Below, piece after piece: positions 60,783-64,000 of a stretch of DNA of 64,000 bases. This stretch comes from Volvox africanus (Eukaryota; Chlorophyta; Chlorophyceae; Chlamydomonadales; Volvocaceae). Position numbers and translations under genes: made by a program. The DNA is taken from NCBI GenBank assembly GCA_030268105.1, contig BSDZ01000125.1:310001-374000 (forward strand). The letters are read 5' to 3'. Under the pieces are notes generated by a model, which saw nothing but the letters and a program-made list of their open reading frames with translations, ran no database searches and was not told the origin of the DNA. Each line of letters begins with the position of its first letter. Within the stretch, counting starts at the first letter, position 1.

Positions 60783-61532
60783 ATGGTCCAGAAAATTGGC
60801 CAGAACGGCTATCTAGTAGTCATCTGGGTCACTCACCCCTACTTCGACTTCGTACGCACCTGTGTCGATGATGTCGCCCGTGTGGGCGTGGCGGGCTATA
60901 TCGTGGGTGTCATGGACGACGACTTACTGCGGGAAATGATTGCGCTCAAGTACAACTGCTCCTCCATGAAGCCGAGACTGACGCTGGGTGATTTCGGCTG
61001 GACCTTGCCCACATTTCCCAAAATGGACCGCAAGAAAATCCTGCTCATCTGCACCTTTTTCAAGCTGTACGTCAGTGCAGTAATTGCGGATGCGGATGTG
61101 CTGCGGCTGCGCAACCCGCTGCCCTACTTCGACCCCTACCCAACAGCCGACATCCGACAGCACTTTCGTCACCGTTCCCGATGAGCAGCTTGAGCGTTGG
61201 CCAGAGGCAGGTGCTGCAGCTGATATCCGCATCATGCTGTTCCGTAAAAAATATTCCTATCGTTTGTGGAGGACTGGATCCAGGTCATTGAGACTGCTTC
61301 CCTTACTAACAGTGGGGCGATACACAATAGTGGGCAATTAGTCAGAGCAATAATCCTGAACCACCATGTTATAAGTCATAGCAGTCCATACCTGTTAGCT
61401 GTCCATCAAATGTCTCATCGAATGACCAACATTAGATGGACTCTCTTTCAACGGATCTGTACAAAACAGCTTGAGCCCCGCCCACATAGATCAGATTCAG
61501 CCCAGCATTCGGATCGCAACGTCCCACTGTGA
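60783..61532 (+). pseudogene. GT77-type nucleotide-diphospho-sugar transferase, broken by frameshifts
   Basis: GT77 enzymes of plants and algae add arabinose or xylose to hydroxyproline-rich glycoproteins or pectin in the Golgi. From an AG acceptor at 60782 the frame reads VQKIGQNGYLVVIWVTHPYF, DFVRTCV, GVAGYIVGVMDDDLLREM, LTLGDFGWTLPTFPKMDRKK and the donor-site DxD-like ADADVLRLRNPLPYFDPYP. The frame then breaks at about 61150-61158, where residues expected after TADI are missing and the next segment STFVTVPDEQLERWPEAGAA, then DIRIMLFRK, is in another phase. It breaks again after the A6 run at 61246-61251; one extra A would restore KKIFLSFVEDWIQVIE. The domain is recognisable; function is doubtful. 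Upstream exons were not identified. Confidence 0.7.
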
Positions 61533-62032
61533 TATGCGTTCGGAATGTGTAAGCCAGGGATGGTTCCGTATCCGCGCTGAACTCACTCCCACCCCTCCCA
61601 CCTGACAGACAGAGGAGCGCTCGTGTCCAGCCGGATTCCCCCTCTTTAACCTTGTCCATATCACTGATCCCATCATCACTCCGTAGCCCCTTCACCCTCT
61701 ATGACCCCCATGCTGCCGCCACTCTGCTGGCGTACCTCCCCCACACCTCCAGCACCTTCACACGCATCTCCCGCTCCTTCCCAGTCCTCCGTCTCACTCG
61801 TGTCGCCGCCCCGTGACTTTCTTTCTTTCTCGCTGTCCCACTTTCGATCACCATGCCCTCCTTCCCACAGGGCACGACGCCCCCGTCCTGTGTCCCTTTC
61901 CGCCCCTGCAGAAGCAGCAACGCCCGTCCTATTCTGTTGGTCTCTAGCCCCTCGTCCCCCCCGCCAAGCAGTCCCGCCCTTGCCAAGGCCACCGACAACC
62001 TGCAACAGAGCTGCATGCTGTGGAACAACCAC
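61533..62032. other. Region between convergent GT77 remnant and LIG1
   Basis: May contain the last LIG1 exon or its 3' UTR. Reading straight through the donor at 62032 would append about 118 low-complexity residues (Arg/Gly/Glu-rich) to a stop near 61676, which I regard as intron or UTR. Confidence 0.35.
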
Positions 62033-63957
62033 CTTGCGAGTTTGCTTGTTGTACATTTCCGCGATGTCATCTGACGTGGTGGCGTCCTCAGGGTGCTTGT
62101 CGTCCCGGATGCGGATGAAACTGCACAGGGAGGCGCCAGAGGGGTTGGAAACCCAGACAGCAAGGCCGCTATATGAGATCTCTGTGCGGATCGTATAGGC
62201 GCGCCTGTATGTATGCATGCCGTCTACCTGGCCCCGCACCCCGACACTGACCTACCGTATTTGTGAGCTCCACAGTACCACCGTAAGCACCACCATACAA
62301 ATACACACATGCCTACACACCGTCGCCGTGTCCTACCCGTTCTCCCGTGCCGGGCCGTAGGACTCCAAACAAACGAACCCACTGCCCCCGTGGAATGGCC
62401 CCACCGCCCCACCGGGGGAACCTCATTCCTGCCCCCCTATCCGGGTGCAGGTGTCCAACAGCGGCCCGATGTACCGGAGAGAGAGTAAGGTCTGCGAATG
62501 CGCACGTGGGTTAGGCGGTCGGGGGACAGGAGCACGATGTAAGGGGAAAGGGGGCATTAGCACGTAGTAGCGGAGGATGAGCACGTTGCAGGGAGGCAGA
62601 TGCAGATCCAGATGGAGATCCAGATGCAGATGCAAACATGGGTGATCCCATATGATGCGGAACTGGCATACATCAGCCCCAACCCGTCCTAGCGCCCGTC
62701 GCTGAGCCCGTTACAAGCTGCCATTTTCACAGTCCTGCCCAGGTGGTGTCCCACCTGCTCCTCGCAGCTCCCAAACTTCGGTGGGTTCAAACCACACGCT
62801 GGGCCTTTCGCCCGTATTGTAATAAGGCTTAGGGCCTGAATGAAGGGGGAGGTTGGAAGGGCCCATTTGACTGTGGAATACGTAATATGAGGCTATGCAG
62901 GAAGGGCTGACCGATGTGGATATGTTGTGGGCATATGTGGGCATGTCACAAGCTCCCAACCATTCAGCAGATGTGTCCTTGTGATGTGTTCGTTTTGCAT
63001 GACTCATCTTAGGGAATTGGTAATGGCCAAAGTCGTACCTGCTATAACCGTGGCCCCGAGCCGCTCCCGGGCTGCTGAGTAGAACTCGTCGCTAAATCCA
63101 CTCATGCAACGACACAAGCTCTGGAACTCCTCCCGTACGGGGTCATACACTGCCACAAGGAAGGGGCTGAACCATTTGACCTGAGGTGCGTGTGTTCCGG
63201 GAGGAGCATTGAGGTCGACATGAAAGGGGGGGGGTTGAATTATGGCAATGGATGCGATCGAGCTGGAATCCCAAGCTGCTAAACAGCGGTGCTCCCGTCG
63301 ACCCGCCGCCACACAAGCGCCAAATCTGAAACCCCCAACTCCTCTAGAGGGGGGGATGTAAACCTCGACCCGCTGCAGCCCTCTCCAACCTGGTAAGCCG
63401 CACCTTACGCCCCTGGCCGTACCACGCACCAATAGGCACCACATCCACGCTGTCCCGGAGGCCCTCTACGTAATCCCGCTTAATCTGCATCCGGCATGAG
63501 GAAAGGGAGAGGCTAAGTTGGGGTGCTTCTGACAGAAACAACAGACTCGGTCATAAACCCTCACATGCCACCTGCCTGCATGAAACTGCTCCGGCCGACC
63601 TTGACTGCTCGCTGTCTTCTTCCTCCCCATAATTCTAAACAACTCCAACGCAGCAGGAGGCGAAGAACATAGGGGCCCTCACGTGCTGAGAGCCCGTGTT
63701 TGCCTACACGTCCCCTCACCGCCCTTTCCTACACCTTGTCCGCACACGAACCAAGCAGTGCTTGTCGTCCAGAAATCAATCAGATACGCACTACAAGGAA
63801 GATTGCTACATTACCCCGCATCAGGCGTCCCGGTGTCCTCCCCTGTGGCGGGTTCAGTACCCTCCCCTTAACCGCGTCTGTACAACCTTAATCCAGCCCT
63901 CGCTGCGTCGACTGGGCTCATATGCCGCGCCCGCGTCCAGCCGCTTGAGCATCAGGC
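62033..63957 (-). CDS. LIG1: DNA ligase I (ATP-dependent), C-terminal exons; gene continues past the right edge
   Basis: Seals Okazaki-fragment nicks in replication. Six phase-consistent exons, from the high end: 63957-63887 (LMLKRLDAGAAYEPSRRSEG, then WIK), 63484-63404 (IKRDYVEGLRDSVDVVPIGA, then WYGQGRK), 63180-63039 (KWFSPFLVAVYDPVREEFQS, LCRCMSGFSDEFY), 62835-62755 (PKPYYNTGERPSVWFEPTEV, WELRGA), 62491-62413 (DLTLSPVHRAAVGHLHPDRG, MRFPR), 62120-62033 (FIRIRDDKHPEDATTSDDIA, EMYNKQTRK). Adenylation-domain motif V, WIKIKRDY, spans exons 1 and 2 listed here. The rest is the OB-fold domain. The catalytic lysine (motif I) and N-terminus lie outside the window. The final exon after QTRK was not identified. 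A partial, broken copy is at 42851-43645. The GT of the 62413 donor is part of a short CCCCACCG repeat. Confidence 0.9.
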
Positions 63958-64000
63958 CTGCACTCAGTGACGTCGGTTCCCATGTCCCCACATCACCACG
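63958..64000 (-). other. LIG1 intron at the window edge
   Basis: Sequence upstream of the GTGCAG acceptor at 63958-63963 shows no ligase coding sequence before the edge, so the next exon lies beyond the window. Confidence 0.6.

Noticed and set aside
63466..63668. Frame MELFRIMGRKK (and its copy at 43314-43625) as a separate gene
   Set aside because: It lies in the LIG1 intron between two phase-compatible ligase exons; the recurrence is explained by the duplication.
1..64000. CRISPR arrays, bacterial operons with ribosome-binding sites, rRNA genes
   Set aside because: None seen; the window is eukaryotic and the direct repeats present are simple satellites without unique spacers.

Overview
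The window is nuclear DNA of a eukaryotic green alga, most likely a colonial volvocine (Volvox, Pleodorina or Gonium-like relative of Chlamydomonas). Support comes from intron-dense genes with GT-AG borders, a secreted protein with a huge proline-rich region and an RRNLLQ motif after its signal peptide, TTTTAGGG telomere-type repeats, TGTAA poly(A)-type signals, and moderate GC with many microsatellites. Most tabulated open frames are shadows. I rebuilt the real genes by splicing exons so that phases agree and family motifs stay continuous.

Layout, left to right. 517-5958 (+): PAT1, an mRNA decapping activator. 5959-18155: a long gene-poor stretch with decayed coding remnants and a possible LTR. 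18156-22340 (+): a secreted hydroxyproline-rich CAP/PR-1 protein; its last intron holds an AT-rich island with bacterial-looking frames. 25405-30668 (-): a complete nine-exon WDR13-type WD40 protein with a 23-nt microexon. 34473-38191 (+): a complete six-exon PUR-alpha nucleic-acid-binding protein. 42851-43645 (-): a broken partial copy of DNA ligase I. 44158-44503 (-): a fragment of bacterial ftsQ. 45995-55349 (-): a complete 27-exon Argonaute (1,045 aa, RGG/GGY N-terminus, DEDD catalytic residues). 56905-57261 (-): SDHAF3, a succinate dehydrogenase assembly factor. 57316-57543 (-): TOM22/TOM9, a mitochondrial import receptor only 54 nt upstream of SDHAF3 on the same strand. 60783-61532 (+): a GT77-type glycosyltransferase with two frame breaks. 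62033-63957 (-): the C-terminal exons of the intact DNA ligase I; its 5' part lies beyond the right edge.

Functional themes are RNA control (PAT1, Argonaute, PUR-alpha), mitochondrial biogenesis (TOM22, SDHAF3), cell wall/extracellular matrix (CAP-HRGP, GT77) and DNA replication (LIG1). The genes do not form one pathway. The most notable signals are the ftsQ insertion (suggesting DNA from a Rickettsiales-like endosymbiont), the LIG1 partial duplication with a minisatellite expanded at a splice donor, and the closely spaced TOM22-SDHAF3 pair, a candidate dicistronic mRNA. Exon borders were derived by eye, without transcripts or database searches.
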